A stretch of 64,000 bases of DNA from Salisapilia sapeloensis (lineage: Eukaryota; Oomycota; Peronosporomycetes; Peronosporales; Salisapiliaceae): NCBI GenBank assembly GCA_023334545.1, contig JAADVB010000072.1:1-64000 (forward strand). The letters are read 5' to 3'. A program made the translations under genes and the position numbers. Below, in pieces: positions 42,967-53,750 of this stretch. The notes below the pieces were generated by a model. That model searched no databases and was not told where the DNA came from. It worked only from the letters and a program-made list of their open reading frames with translations. Position 1 is the stretch's first letter; each line of letters opens with the position of its first letter.

Positions 42967-43065
42967 CGGTAGATGACAGTTGTCAATGTACAATAGAATT
43001 AAAGTAAAAGAAGAGTGCATTCGAGATCCAATTGCTATTTATTCTTGTTGACTTGTATAGGTAGT

Positions 43066-44220
43066 TTAGATGATCTGAGAAGTGCCTCTCGTTAGCTTTG
43101 GCTTTCGTACAAGATCGAGCAAGCCACTCTTTTGTCGAGTTAGTGCCGGTTCCGATTCTGATGTTCTAGGAGATTGAGGATATGGCTCTTCCGGCGTGCC
43201 TTCATCTGCAGCAACGAATGACGGGATTCTGTTCTTTACAAGAGAGATTTCGTCTCCGTAACCACCGATTGCTGTTTTTGAGAGCTCAGGCTTTCTACTC
43301 GGGTAGTAAGATTGTTCTACTTGAGTCGATGATCTCAATCTAGACTTTGGCTGTCGTCGCCAAAGTCGGGAAGCTGCAGTTGTGAGCGCATGTAGCTTTA
43401 AATTCGTCTTTCGAGGGGTATTCCAGCGCTGAAAAATAAGTTCATCCGAGTAGTCTTTCCAAGAGTGAAGCGCACACATTGCACAGCAGTAGCTCCCTTT
43501 GCCTAGTTGAGACGACTGCATCGAGTCGTCATTTAAGGAGTTTGTACTTGAATGGCGGCGAGAGATACATCGATCACTATCGTCCCCACCTTCAATTGCA
43601 GGCGAAAGTAGAATGGTCTCCCTACTGTCCACACGACTACCACAGAGGAAGTCTAGAAAAGTTTCGACGACAGGTCCAGATAGGACACTGCACTTGTCGT
43701 GATTTCGAGGGTTCAAAAGTACTCGTTGCAATGTCTGAAGCACTCGATTAAGCTCATGCCCTTTTTGATGCATCGTCTGCGACTGGTTCTTATTCTTTAA
43801 GCCGTCGTACATGTCTTCCTTCATGGTAGAAAAGATGGTTGGAGGTAGGAATCCGAATTTGATAAAAGCATCAATCCAAGGACACTCTGCAATGCACTCG
43901 TGTGAATGGTCTAGTTTGTTCCGCAGGTCATCTTGGAAAGCATAAAGCTCTTTGATATTGTACACACGTCTCCAGGATGCGTGTGAACTTGGCTGAGAAA
44001 CAGTCAAAACAAAGTCGAATTGGACACATGGGTTCGTCGACAGTGTAGACAGAGCATTGTACAATGATAGTCGACTTGATCTACTGTATGGCAATGTCTC
44101 TTCTACCTCCAGTACAAAGCTCAGGTTGCTTAGAAACTTTAACTTCTTAAGATTGGGAGCTGCTGAGGAGGATTCTTGGGAGCACTTTGGGTGGCGGGCT
44201 TCTACCGGTGAAGTGATCAT
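43066..44220 (-). CDS. PX-like domain paralogue with degenerate RING
   Basis: This is a single exon of 384 residues from the ATG at 44220 (a TTG lies upstream). The region at about residues 60-210 follows the same pattern as its plus-strand neighbour: YNIKELYAFQDDLRNKL aligns with YSMPLKDYARFREKML, and VVETFLDFLCGSR with VTDAFLKFLLGDR. At the place of the RING only one C-x2-C pair remains (YCCAMCALHSW) with no His/Cys ladder, so zinc binding and ligase activity are probably lost. About 130 residues of Ser/Arg/Pro-rich tail follow. The gene is tail-to-tail with the PX-RING gene, 99 bp apart. Confidence 0.7.
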   Translation of the reverse strand: MITSPVEARHPKCSQESSSAAPNLKKLKFLSNLSFVLEVEETLPYSRSSRLSLYNALSTLSTNPCVQFDFVLTVSQPSSHASWRRVYNIKELYAFQDDLRNKLDHSHECIAECPWIDAFIKFGFLPPTIFSTMKEDMYDGLKNKNQSQTMHQKGHELNRVLQTLQRVLLNPRNHDKCSVLSGPVVETFLDFLCGSRVDSRETILLSPAIEGGDDSDRCISRRHSSTNSLNDDSMQSSQLGKGSYCCAMCALHSWKDYSDELIFQRWNTPRKTNLKLHALTTAASRLWRRQPKSRLRSSTQVEQSYYPSRKPELSKTAIGGYGDEISLVKNRIPSFVAADEGTPEEPYPQSPRTSESEPALTRQKSGLLDLVRKPKLTRGTSQII

Positions 44221-44924
44221 GATAGAGGGCTGTATTGTTAGCGTCGGCGTCTGAAGCAAAAAGAGATTTTAGCGATGTGAAGGAGATACCAAAGTGGCCG
44301 TGAAAGGACACAAAACTGGACGTGGAAGAAAAAAGAGGCTGAAGTGGCTAAGAGCTGGCTGGAAAGGCGTAACTGCAATGTACAGAGAGTATCACGGGAA
44401 GTGTTCAAGTTCATTCTTGTCGATTGACAAGGTAAAGATTAAATGTTACAGACACTGAACGTTCAGGATATGCGTGGAACTGTCAATGAAGACAGATACG
44501 GTCAGACTCTACTGGACACGAGGAAAAAAGACCCCGTAAATATTGCTGCAATTACTTGCACGTGAGGACGTTGGAGTAGTAGCCGACGTCGGTAACGTGG
44601 GTCTCAATTATTCCGACGACGCTACGGAGGGGCAGACGGACATGCATCGCACTATCCAGACCACTGGAACTGGTAACCACATGCGTACCACCTATCCAGA
44701 TTCCCATATCGAGCCGTTTGATAAATCGAGAGCTACTTTGTCTTATACCTTGGATTTTTACTTTGACAATGTAGTAGTAGTATCGCATAACTAGCCAAAG
44801 CGTCATGTGTGACGTACAGGTTTGAAGCGTCGAGGTTGTAGCGTATCCTACGCTTAAAGATCTTGCCATCATCTCCATCTAAATACGAATCAAAGCACTT
44901 GATCAAAGCGTCTCCCGGAGGCAA
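44221..44924. other. Divergent region between PX paralogue and ADPGK genes
   Basis: This 704-bp region contains two promoters. Frames of 80-110 codons are open on both strands but lack domain features. Confidence 0.45.
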
Positions 44925-46577
44925 ATGAACTACTCGATTACGCAGCTACTAGCGCTGCTACTTTCATTAGTTGTCTGTGTCTGTGCTGTATTCTACGCAG
45001 ACTACTTGTCGAGTCTCTTGCCTTCCCAGCCGGCAGCGCTGACAATACAAGAGCAGACGCAACTCCTTCAAACGCTTAGTCATAGATCGAAACAAGCGCT
45101 AGAGAGGCAGAAGAAAGCTCTCGATGGAGGGGAATATGCGGTTCCGAAACTAGCTTTCTGCTGCAGTGCCGATCTGGATGTTTCTGTCCGAGCAGTGGAT
45201 CTTATGAACGCGATCCATAAGCAAACGAACAAGGCTGATACGGCCTTGGACGCCAAGCACTTTGAACGCATTGGCGACCTCGAGCAGCTTCAGCAGAGCT
45301 TTTCTTATTACTTTTCCCAAGGTGCCGCAGCTGAGCAGAGTATGAATTCCTTGTATGAGTTCCAAGACGTCGTTCGAACGGCTCAGAGCTTGCCAAACGT
45401 AAAGAAGCAGGTTGGTGGGAACGCCGCGACCATGGCGTTACGAGCAGCTTTGGAAGGGAATCAAGTGCTCTTAGGTGCTGCCATGGGTCCTCAGATGAAA
45501 GAGTTGTTTCAAGATAATAATGTACAAGTGGTGGGGGAAATGGGGGAGAGTGAATTAGTGAAAAAGGAGGAGGAATTGGAGGATATCCATCTCGTGCTCG
45601 AGTACTCTCGAGGAGACGTCTTTCGTGGATATACGTCTCCACGTGCGAATCGATACTATCTCAATCATGACATTCACAATGCTCGACTGTCTGTCTTGGA
45701 GCAGTTTGTTTCTGCTTTAGAAACATTCCAGCCAGAGTTGGTGGTTATCGGAGGTCTGCAGCTGATGGAAGTAGAAACGGACATGGATCGGAGGCTCGGA
45801 CGCCTGCAGAAACTCAGTCAGGCTTTGCAAAAGCTACAGACGGAAAAAGTGCCGTCCCACTATGAGCTCGCTGCTGTCTCTGGTACGTTCTTTTCCTACT
45901 TGTGTGCTTCTGTCTACTAACATTGTCCAGATTTCTCGCTCTTTGACGACACGGTCAAGATGGTGCTTCCTTACATCTCATCTCTCGGTCTGAATGAACA
46001 AGAGCTGTTTATTTTGCATCACTACCTCCTCACACAAGCGCAACCGACGGCAACAACATCTCGTCCGACTGTCGCTCAAGTGTCAGAGCAGCTGCATGAC
46101 GTCTTGACCTTTGCTTCTGAGAGTCATCAGAAGGAAGTGGATGGAGAGAGCCATCAACCACTAGCCCACCTCTCTCGCCTCCACTTTCACACACTACAGT
46201 TCCACATCATGTGCCAGAAGCCATCGTCCATATGGGACGACCCGAGGGACGCGCTCATCCAAAGTGCGCTCATGAGCTCGAAACTGGCTTGTGGCAAAGT
46301 GGCGCAGGAGAACGTCAGTGGCGTCGGGAAAGCGCATCGGAGTGACGAGATCGAAGTGGATGGCGATCGAGTGGAAGTCTTGCTGGATCGACACGTGGTC
46401 GTGCAGGGATCGTCGAGGTCGATCAATCCGCTGGATCCGGTGATGGAGTGGGATGAAGGCGACTTTAAGTGCTACATGATCCCGATGCTTGCCTGTCGGA
46501 AGCCGGACTTGACGGCCGGATTAGGAGACAATATCTCTGGGACGGGACTGTCGTACCATCGGATGAAGAAGGAATAG
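44925..46577 (+). CDS. ADPGK: ADP-dependent glucokinase
   Basis: There are two exons, 44925-45882 and 45931-46577; the donor is GTACGT, the intron is 48 nt with a CTAAC branch site, and the junction reads AAVS|DFSLFDD. They encode 534 residues (animal ADPGK about 500). An N-terminal hydrophobic anchor (about residues 6-26) suggests an ER-membrane or lumenal protein. Family marks are the substrate-binding VGGNAATMA near residue 164, ELVVIGGLQLME near 280 and the catalytic VGLGDNISGTGL-like end (AGLGDNISG), whose aspartate near 519 is the general base. The enzyme phosphorylates glucose with ADP rather than ATP. Confidence 0.94.
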
Positions 46578-46603
46578 AAGGAAGAGATTGCTTTTTCGTT
46601 TAC

Positions 46604-47619
46604 TTAGTGGATACGAGACGTCGTTCCAACTTGTTTCTCCATGCGGCTGAACCATGGCTGGATGTGCGAGTGTTGCATGACGTCGTCATAGGTCTTCAGA
46701 CCAGTCAGCGCTCGCACGACGCCATACACGGATAAGTCTGCTAGATTCGGGTGGTCTCCTCCGAGGAACTGCTGGTCGCCTACTGCTTCCATCCATTCGT
46801 CGAGAGCGTCGTACAGCGCTTGCCGTTCATCCTCTACATTATACTTTTTCTTGCTGCGTTTCGCCACGAGGTACATGATGACGGCACCGAGATACTTGGA
46901 CAAGTACCGTTCGGTGGCAGTGAACTTGCCTTCTGTGAGGCAGTAGTCAAACGCTTCGATGGCTTCCGGGAAGGATCGGTAGATGTTCGGCGGCAATAAG
47001 ATGATCTATCACAATTGGTATATGGCGTTAGGATATATAGCGTCTATGGTAGGATATGTGGCTGTACGAGGTTTTTGTCGACCCAGTGTCGCCATGCATC
47101 TTCGTCTTCCTTGCTGCATGCGTCCGTCGTGTCGAAGACACTAGAGGACTTGGTCTCGGACGCTACTTGCTGCAGACGAGAGATGATATCGGAAGATTCT
47201 ACGACGATTTCGTCTTCTCCGATGCGACAGACGGGAACCTTTTTGTGGTCTGTAAACGCCTTGGTCTCCTTCTTCGTCACTGGATTCACCTCCACGACGT
47301 TGTACGGAAGGTCGAGGTAGTCCAGCACTGCCTTCACTTTGCAACAATACGGGCATGGCTCGTACTGGTACAATGTGATGGGTGGCAAGGATGAGTAGCT
47401 TGGTGCTGCAGAGCAGTAGGTGCACGATTGCTGGTAAGAATGCAGCCCGAACGAAACGGAGAGACCAATGCCAGCTGCCGTGCCTAGAGCTGGAGCTTTA
47501 CTGGACGCTACGAGAGGTGAGTGCGCTGGAACAGAGGCTAGTGGAGATGCAGATGTTCCTTTCGGTGCAGCGAAAGAAGCGCTGGCAACGCGTGCAGTTC
47601 TCCATGTCTGACGCAGCAT
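46604..47619 (-). CDS. PTGES2: Prostaglandin E synthase 2-like membrane glutaredoxin/GST protein
   Basis: There are two exons, 47068-47619 and 46604-47005; the donor is GTACAG and the junction DKNL|IILLPPNIYRSF. They encode 317 residues. The N-terminal 60 residues are Ala/Ser/basic-rich (mitochondrial presequence or anchor). The glutaredoxin-like half has CPYC (YEPCPYCCKVKAVLDYLD) and the family's KKVPV segment; the C-terminal half is a GST-like helical domain ending NLADLSVYGVVRAL...HSHIQPWFSRME. It resembles animal PTGES2. In organisms without prostaglandins the role is probably thiol or haem redox chemistry. It is divergent with AP-3 beta, 268 bp apart. Confidence 0.9.
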
Positions 47620-47887
47620 GATAGTGACAATGCTTGTGGCTATGCTGATATTGATTATCTTCGTCACATACTCTTTTTACTTTTAATATGCTCATTGATC
47701 TAATATTCCATCATATCGCATCGTATACAAGTTGATTATACATACAAGTCTTTTTATAAAACAAACCTACTAATTAACGCAAGTAAATAAAAATGCTGTG
47801 TTGTTAAAAGGCTGATCTTGTATTTTGTGTGACTACACCTGTCGACAGAAATCCTTGTACGAGTGCCCCCCAAGCAGCTCCGGCATC

Positions 47888-50800
47888 ATGCGAGCCATCT
47901 CGGGCGATGCGCACTTCTTTGAGGAGACGATGAACATGGAGCGCATCCGGCGCTTGCTCGACAACAAGCTCGGGGTCGCTGGCCATGCAGAGAAGCTCGA
48001 AGCGATGAAAGCTTTGCTCGCGTCTGTGTCCAAAGGCGAAGACGTGTCAGGCTTCTTCCCGGATGTCGTCAAAAACGTCATTGTCGCGTCCGTTGAGGTC
48101 AAGAAGCTCGTGTACATCTACTTGGTTCATTACGCTGATATGAATGCGCAATGTCGAGAGCTGGCACTACTCTCCATCAACTCTTTTCAAAAGGATTTAG
48201 CTGACCCGAATCCGCTCATTCGAGCCCTCGCTCTCCGTGTGCTCACGAGCATTCGTGTGAAAGACATTGTACAGATTCAGATGCTCGCGATTCGAAAGTG
48301 TGCGCAGGATGAAAGTCCGTACGTCCGCAAGTGTGCTGCGACGGCAGTGGGCAAACTGTCTGCGGCTGCCGATGACGAAATCCGGCAGTCGCTTGTAGAT
48401 TTAATCGGAGAATTACTACTAGACTCTTCTACAATGGTACTAGGCAGTGCAGTCATGGCACTGAATGAAGTGTGTGCCGATAGATTAGATCTCCTACATG
48501 CACCATACCGAAAACTCTGCTACTTGCTCGCTGATCTGGACGAATGGGGACAGACAATCGCCATCCAGCTCCTTACTCGATATGCTCGAGAACAGTTCCA
48601 CCCGCCAGACAAGACAGACGCATCCAGAGATGATGATCAGGACCATATCGATCCGTTCTCGCTCCAACCGAAGAGCGCGACGTTCGGCTCTGCCTTCCAG
48701 ATGGAAAGCCAGACAAGTAAGAGTCTCGATGAGCTCGATGAAGACCAGCGACTGCTACTTCGAAGCTCCATTCCGTTGCTAAAGTCTCGTAACAGTGCTG
48801 TCGTCTTGGCTGTCGCGACTCTGCACTACTATTGCGGCGTTCCAGGTCATGACGCGACGTCAACGCTCTTGGGTAAGTCGCTCGTTCGGTTGCTTCGAGG
48901 ACACCGAGAGATCCAATTCGTGGTCTTAAACGCCATCAAGAAGATGGCACAGACCCACGCGTCCATGTTTCGACCTTTTTTACCAGACTTCTTCGTACGA
49001 GCGACGGACGCTTCGTATGCGCGTGAAGCGAAGCTGAGTATCCTCACTGCTTTGGCGTGTGAGAAGAACGTGGAGGTTATTCTAAGAGAGTTCCAAGCGT
49101 ACGTTCGACACGTGGACAAGAAGTTTGTTACGAGTACGATCCGAGCGCTTGCGAGTGTCGCGGATGCTCTCCCGGACGTTGCTGACACTTGCATCGGAGG
49201 ACTACTTAAGCTGACGAGAGCGTCGGACGATGCAGTCGTGGCACAAAGCGTCGTGGTCATTCGTCAGCTGCTCCAGAAAGAAGCAGATGCAGGACGAAAG
49301 GAAAAGGTGGTGCGGTCGTTAGCAGCACGCGTCGTGTCGAACCAGGTAAAGGACGCAAGTGCACGTGCGTCGGTGGTGTGGATGCTAGGAGAGTTCCAAG
49401 ACGATGGACTTCAGTCGTGTGCGTTAGAGTCGCTTCGTCTCTTGACGTGTCACTTTGCCGATGAAGAAGCTGAGGTCCGACTGCAGCTTCTGACACTTGC
49501 TGTCAAGGTTGCGTTAAAGAGCGAGGTGGAGGAGAGCGGACGGTTGCTCCAGTACGTTCTCGAGCTGTGTAAGTTTGATAGAGACTATGACATTCGAGAT
49601 CGTGGTCGACTCGTCCGAGCTGCACTTAGTGCCGAGTCACCTGGCGTCGACCCTGTCAAGCTTTTTGTTACAGGCAAGCCAGCACCCAAGTTGCAGCTGA
49701 CGTCGACGGTCGATAAGTTTACTCTTGGCTCCTTGTCTGACTTAGTCGGCCAAGCAGCGCCAGGGTACCTTGCTCTTCCAGAGTGGAGAAGTGATCCTGT
49801 GGAGAGCAAGTTGCGTGATGAATCGACTCAGCGCAAGGTCTCGACTCCTTCCGTCATGCAGTCGAGCAGCAAGTCCAAGACGAATGGAGCGCAGGAGGAC
49901 TTTTACAGCGACAGTTCCGACTCGGAGAGTGGTTCCGAGTCAAATTCGAATTCCGAATCCGAGTCGAGTGCATCCGAGTCGGAGTCTGGATCGGAATCGG
50001 AATCGGAATCAGGATCCGACTCGGAATCGGAGTCAGAGGACGGATCCGAGTCGGAAGAGGAAGAGAAGAAAGAAACCAAGACGGAGGATCCTTTGGACTT
50101 TTTAGGCGGATCGACCAACACGACGTCTGGAACGCTCGTGGATGACCTCATGAACCTCGGATTCGACTCTCCTGCACCGCAGATGCAGTCGCCAATGGTC
50201 TTCCAAACTTCCGATCCGATAAAACGGACGCTGCTGTCGATAGAGTCCAGTGGCGGACTGCACATTGACTACGCCTTCTTACGCCAAGCGTCTTCTCATG
50301 CACCTACCATGAGCGTCGTTCAGCTGTGGGCGAGTAACCGAGGCCAGACGCCTTTGTCCAGGATATCGGTGCATCCACCAGCCGACTCTCAGCTGTCGGC
50401 CATCGCGTCTGCTGAAATCCCAGTCCTCTTCCCCGGTGGTGCGCCGAGTATGACGCAAGTGCATCTGGACTTTGGAGGTAAGTTGTCTCCGATACTGCTG
50501 CAAGTGAGTGCTGCCGAAGTGGAAACTGCGATGGAAGTGACGTTGACGCCCGTTGTGGGGGAACTCCTGTCGCCAGCATCTATCTCCGCGACGGAGTTTG
50601 GTACGCAACTGTCTTCTTGTGGAGCCGAGATGATGGACAAGATCGATGTCTCGGGTCTTGGCTTTGATAAGGTTGTTCAGAAACTGTTGCAAGTTTGTAA
50701 CGTAGGTCAAGTGTATGAACCTGTGACGAATGGACATGTCCAGCAGGCGAAATTTGCAGGTAGCATGAGGGACAATATGGTGCTTTTAGCGGTCGAAGTG

Positions 50801-50899
50801 GAAGCTTCGAGTGGTAAAGGTCAGGTGCTGGTGGCGAGTGGTGTGGAAGGCGTGAGTGAGGCACTTGCTGAAGAGATAAGGCTAGTGGTGTCGGAGTAG
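47888..50899 (+). CDS. AP3B: AP-3 adaptor complex subunit beta
   Basis: This is a single exon of 1003 residues from the first ATG at 47888; the upstream frame begins only with TTG. The N-terminal 560 residues are an armadillo/HEAT adaptin trunk with family blocks (KKLVYIYLVHYADMN, LALLSINSFQKDL, NPLIRALALRVLTSIRV, CADRLDLLHAPYRKLCYLLADLDEWGQ). A long acidic hinge of Ser/Glu/Asp repeats covers about residues 672-735, and a C-terminal beta-sandwich ear follows. Long serine-rich hinges are typical of AP-3 beta and are phosphorylated. The complex sorts cargo to lysosome-related or vacuolar compartments. Confidence 0.96.
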   Translation: MRAISGDAHFFEETMNMERIRRLLDNKLGVAGHAEKLEAMKALLASVSKGEDVSGFFPDVVKNVIVASVEVKKLVYIYLVHYADMNAQCRELALLSINSFQKDLADPNPLIRALALRVLTSIRVKDIVQIQMLAIRKCAQDESPYVRKCAATAVGKLSAAADDEIRQSLVDLIGELLLDSSTMVLGSAVMALNEVCADRLDLLHAPYRKLCYLLADLDEWGQTIAIQLLTRYAREQFHPPDKTDASRDDDQDHIDPFSLQPKSATFGSAFQMESQTSKSLDELDEDQRLLLRSSIPLLKSRNSAVVLAVATLHYYCGVPGHDATSTLLGKSLVRLLRGHREIQFVVLNAIKKMAQTHASMFRPFLPDFFVRATDASYAREAKLSILTALACEKNVEVILREFQAYVRHVDKKFVTSTIRALASVADALPDVADTCIGGLLKLTRASDDAVVAQSVVVIRQLLQKEADAGRKEKVVRSLAARVVSNQVKDASARASVVWMLGEFQDDGLQSCALESLRLLTCHFADEEAEVRLQLLTLAVKVALKSEVEESGRLLQYVLELCKFDRDYDIRDRGRLVRAALSAESPGVDPVKLFVTGKPAPKLQLTSTVDKFTLGSLSDLVGQAAPGYLALPEWRSDPVESKLRDESTQRKVSTPSVMQSSSKSKTNGAQEDFYSDSSDSESGSESNSNSESESSASESESGSESESESGSDSESESEDGSESEEEEKKETKTEDPLDFLGGSTNTTSGTLVDDLMNLGFDSPAPQMQSPMVFQTSDPIKRTLLSIESSGGLHIDYAFLRQASSHAPTMSVVQLWASNRGQTPLSRISVHPPADSQLSAIASAEIPVLFPGGAPSMTQVHLDFGGKLSPILLQVSAAEVETAMEVTLTPVVGELLSPASISATEFGTQLSSCGAEMMDKIDVSGLGFDKVVQKLLQVCNVGQVYEPVTNGHVQQAKFAGSMRDNMVLLAVEVEASSGKGQVLVASGVEGVSEALAEEIRLVVSE
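49905..50085 (+). repeat. Ser/Glu hinge repeat in AP-3 beta
   Basis: Imperfect TCN/GAN codon repeats encode about 60 residues of Ser-Glu-Asp runs. Several 6-bp units (tcggaa, gagtcg) recur, suggesting expansion by slippage. Confidence 0.75.
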
Positions 50900-52406
50900 G
50901 TAGAACAAAAACGGAATATGAACGGTTTTGGTACGAGCATCAGTGTGTTAGTGGGGGTTCAGATCAGGTGCAGGTTATAGATGACCACAGATTCCTGCTG
51001 TTGGATGTGGTGTATCTAGTTGTACACGTGGGGACTGCATCGAATGATCTTTGAGGCCTCGTGTTGGCTGGCGTATCTAGAGGCAGTTCTGTGTCAAGTC
51101 TGCTAACAAATGCATGAAGATGCTCCATGACTGCCATCTATTCAATCAGACCTACCGTCCAATACTTGATGTAATGATAGAGCTGCATGTCTACGACGTC
51201 AGCGTTGGTGTCGTGAGTGATCGAAAGGGAACGCATGAAGTTCAATCATTGCATGCTTGAAGATCAATAACCCCGGCTCTTTACCCGTTACAAGACCTGG
51301 GAAGAACATGACGAGACCAAGCAAGGTCATAGAAACGCGAGCTTCGTCGGAAGTGACTTTTAAATAGTACAGACGTATAGGCACTAGAGTGTCGACTGAT
51401 CTAATCGATATCACCGTTTCGATAGTGCTTAGCGTGGCGAACTTACCACCTGCATGCGACCATTAAGTACCAAGATAGTGATGCATCTATGTCGTTTTAG
51501 CTCTCATGACATTCATGTCCGACACTGAAGACTGCATTGATGAGACTAGAGTGAAAACCGAAAGGTATACAGATAAAATACACAACACTCGTCAGCTAAA
51601 CTAGCATAGATACGTCGATTCAAGTACAGAAAACCAATCTGAGCAATGATACCTTGAAGGGTAGCGACAGCATTATGTTACATCGTCTTGAGCTGACCGT
51701 GGACCATCTGTGCACGCAGACGGGCAAATATAAACCGCAAAGCAGCATTGGATAGCAATATCGACGTGCACTGACAATTTCTGATTCAATCATAGTTGCA
51801 ATCTAAGGCAATCTAGAATGAGCAGAAATCGGCATGGGGGTGGGATGGGTGGGACTCTGGGCAACTATCTTTAAGGAGCTTCAGAGAGCACGATACTATC
51901 GATCTTATGAGATTACTGTCCTCGCAAATGAAAATGTGTTAACCGACGAAGAGATGAAGGGTGGATGCCAAACGCTACTTTCATGCAATTGAGAGCTACG
52001 AATGATGGACCTTTGACTGGAATTCACATGACGTATGGATATAGCGAAGCGTACAAGCAATCGCAGCAGCCTGGTCGTAGAATCCATAGACTGATGTCGC
52101 CACGTCGTGGATGGAAATGGAGACCTAGAGCATACCTGTATCATGTTTATGCACCCCTTGGAGGTATTTCTTAGTCCCTCTTGTCATGTCGTTGATTAAG
52201 GGGTACGCCAAGCTCAATCTGGCGATCCTGTCGAGTCCTAGTGTAACTAACTTGATTGGCAAGCATTTCTACTCCATTTCCCTCGCCTAGCTGACCACTT
52301 TCATATCGTCCTACTACCAGTCTGGTCATCACGGCATTCGTCAGTCTTTCACTGCACACTTTTCACCAAGCGCGTACCAGCTTATAGTTCATAAAGCCTC
52401 GTACTC
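50900..52406. other. 1.5 kb intergenic region
   Basis: This lies between AP-3 beta and the START-FYVE gene. It contains the small frame at 51834-51992 (listed) and a 69-codon plus frame from the ATG at 51965; otherwise nothing is recognised. A Inr-like sequence (TCACTGCACACTTTT) near 52350 precedes the START-FYVE ATG. Confidence 0.4.
51834..51992 (+). CDS. Possible small gene or first exon, unrecognised
   Basis: An ATG-initiated frame of 52 codons encodes a compact N-terminal hydrophobic segment with aromatic residues (MGVGWVGLWATIFKELQ) and then a charged helix (LTDEEMK). It resembles a small mitochondrial membrane protein start. A GT occurs near codon 42, so it may be a first exon, but no convincing downstream exon could be joined in frame. 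Confidence 0.3.
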   Translation: MGVGWVGLWATIFKELQRARYYRSYEITVLANENVLTDEEMKGGCQTLLSCN

Positions 52407-53750
52407 ATGCCCTTTCAACTTCCACCCACTGCCTTCAGCGGCTTCCAACTTAGCTACCAAGAGCAAGAGCAGCTCCAGCAAGAGATCGATTTTGCTGTTA
52501 ACAATACGGTCTCCATGAACACCAAATTCAAGCTTCATTGCAAAGGTCGGGAAGGCGGTCCGTCTGCTGCTCGCTATAAGTTTCTCAAATCTACACAAAA
52601 CCTCAAGGTTTACAAAGATCGCTACTCAGTTTCCCGTGAAAAGCCACATGCACGAGGTGTGAATTCAAACCAGTACAGCTCGGACATGCTGCCAGAGTTG
52701 GACCCGAACCTATCGCAAAGCAGTGTCTACAGCAGTGAACACGAATTGGAGCATAGTACGTCATCCTCGTCCTACCGGCCCCCATCCACCGCAAGTCGGA
52801 TGTTATCGTCAAGACCACAACACTTACCCTGGGTGTTGGCGTCCGGCACCATCGAAGGCACATTGGACGACTTTATGTTTGGTAACTTTGCCGACAACGA
52901 TGCAAAATGGCGCTTCCGAAATGCCGTGCTTAAGGAAAAGTTTGATGACTCAAAGGTTATTTCGACCGTGTATGGCCCAACCGCGCGAGACCCGCACCGA
53001 TTCCTGGCAATCAAGTGGTTCACACCGGAGATGGCTGGAGCACTGAACTACATGGTCCAGCGACGGGACTTTATCATCATCGATGGCGGCGGGATGCTAC
53101 GAGAAGACCAGAAGAGCGAAGAAGATAAAGGTCGTCGTGTAGGTTACTATGCCTTCGCATCGTTCCAATCACCACGATTGCCAGAGTTGGGCAAAAGTGA
53201 TGCAATCCGAGGAACCGTCGGGTTTTGGTTTCTCATGAAGGAACGCAAAGACAATCGCGTTGAAATCTTTAGCCGTGGTTATATCGACATGAAGGGCCAG
53301 ATACTATCTTCATTGCCTCCTATGATGGCGGCCGATAGCATCACCGCGAACGACAAGATGGTGGACTGTGGAAACTTGAAAAAGTTGATCTGGCTGCTAG
53401 ATCAGAAGCGAACTCAAAACAACCAGCGTGAAAGTCTTGGGGATGACCGGCGATTCTGTCAGAGTTGTGGGAAAGAACCAAGTCGGATATTCGCAGCTCC
53501 GTACGAGTGCAAGCTCTGTGGCTGCATCGTCTGCAAAAAGTGTGTCCAAGTTAGAAAAATTCCTGTGGACGTGTCAACGAAGCAAGTCGTATGGGGTCAG
53601 ATGGTCTTCTGCGTCGAGTGCATCGTCCGAGCGAACAAGACAAGTGCAAGGGAAGTCGCCAAGGCGATGTACACCAAGAACGATCAGAGAGAAGGTCTAT
53701 CGATGGCCAACATCGGCGACAGCCTTGTTTCAAACAGCTCGCGTGAATAA
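52407..53750 (+). CDS. START-like and FYVE zinc-finger protein
   Basis: This is a single exon of 447 residues. The N-terminal half contains a START-like lipid-binding fold typical of many oomycete proteins (GTLDDFMFGNFADND near residue 150, VYGPTARDPHRFLAIKWFT near 190). The C-terminal part near residues 350-405 is a cysteine-rich FYVE-type finger (CQSCGKEPSR, CKLCGCIVCKKC, FCVEC) without a clear RR/KHHCR box, so phosphoinositide specificity is uncertain. It probably works on endosomal membranes. The ATG is 16 nt after a poly-pyrimidine stretch and near an Inr-like element. Confidence 0.85.
   Translation: MPFQLPPTAFSGFQLSYQEQEQLQQEIDFAVNNTVSMNTKFKLHCKGREGGPSAARYKFLKSTQNLKVYKDRYSVSREKPHARGVNSNQYSSDMLPELDPNLSQSSVYSSEHELEHSTSSSSYRPPSTASRMLSSRPQHLPWVLASGTIEGTLDDFMFGNFADNDAKWRFRNAVLKEKFDDSKVISTVYGPTARDPHRFLAIKWFTPEMAGALNYMVQRRDFIIIDGGGMLREDQKSEEDKGRRVGYYAFASFQSPRLPELGKSDAIRGTVGFWFLMKERKDNRVEIFSRGYIDMKGQILSSLPPMMAADSITANDKMVDCGNLKKLIWLLDQKRTQNNQRESLGDDRRFCQSCGKEPSRIFAAPYECKLCGCIVCKKCVQVRKIPVDVSTKQVVWGQMVFCVECIVRANKTSAREVAKAMYTKNDQREGLSMANIGDSLVSNSSRE

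Noticed and set aside
46187-46426. Antisense frames in ADPGK exon 2
   Set aside because: The plus strand carries the ADPGK catalytic end; the reverse frames have no motif.
52190-52290. Intron-like sequence with GTACGC donor and CTAAC branch site
   Set aside because: The flanking frames give only a very short peptide, so no gene could be built around it.
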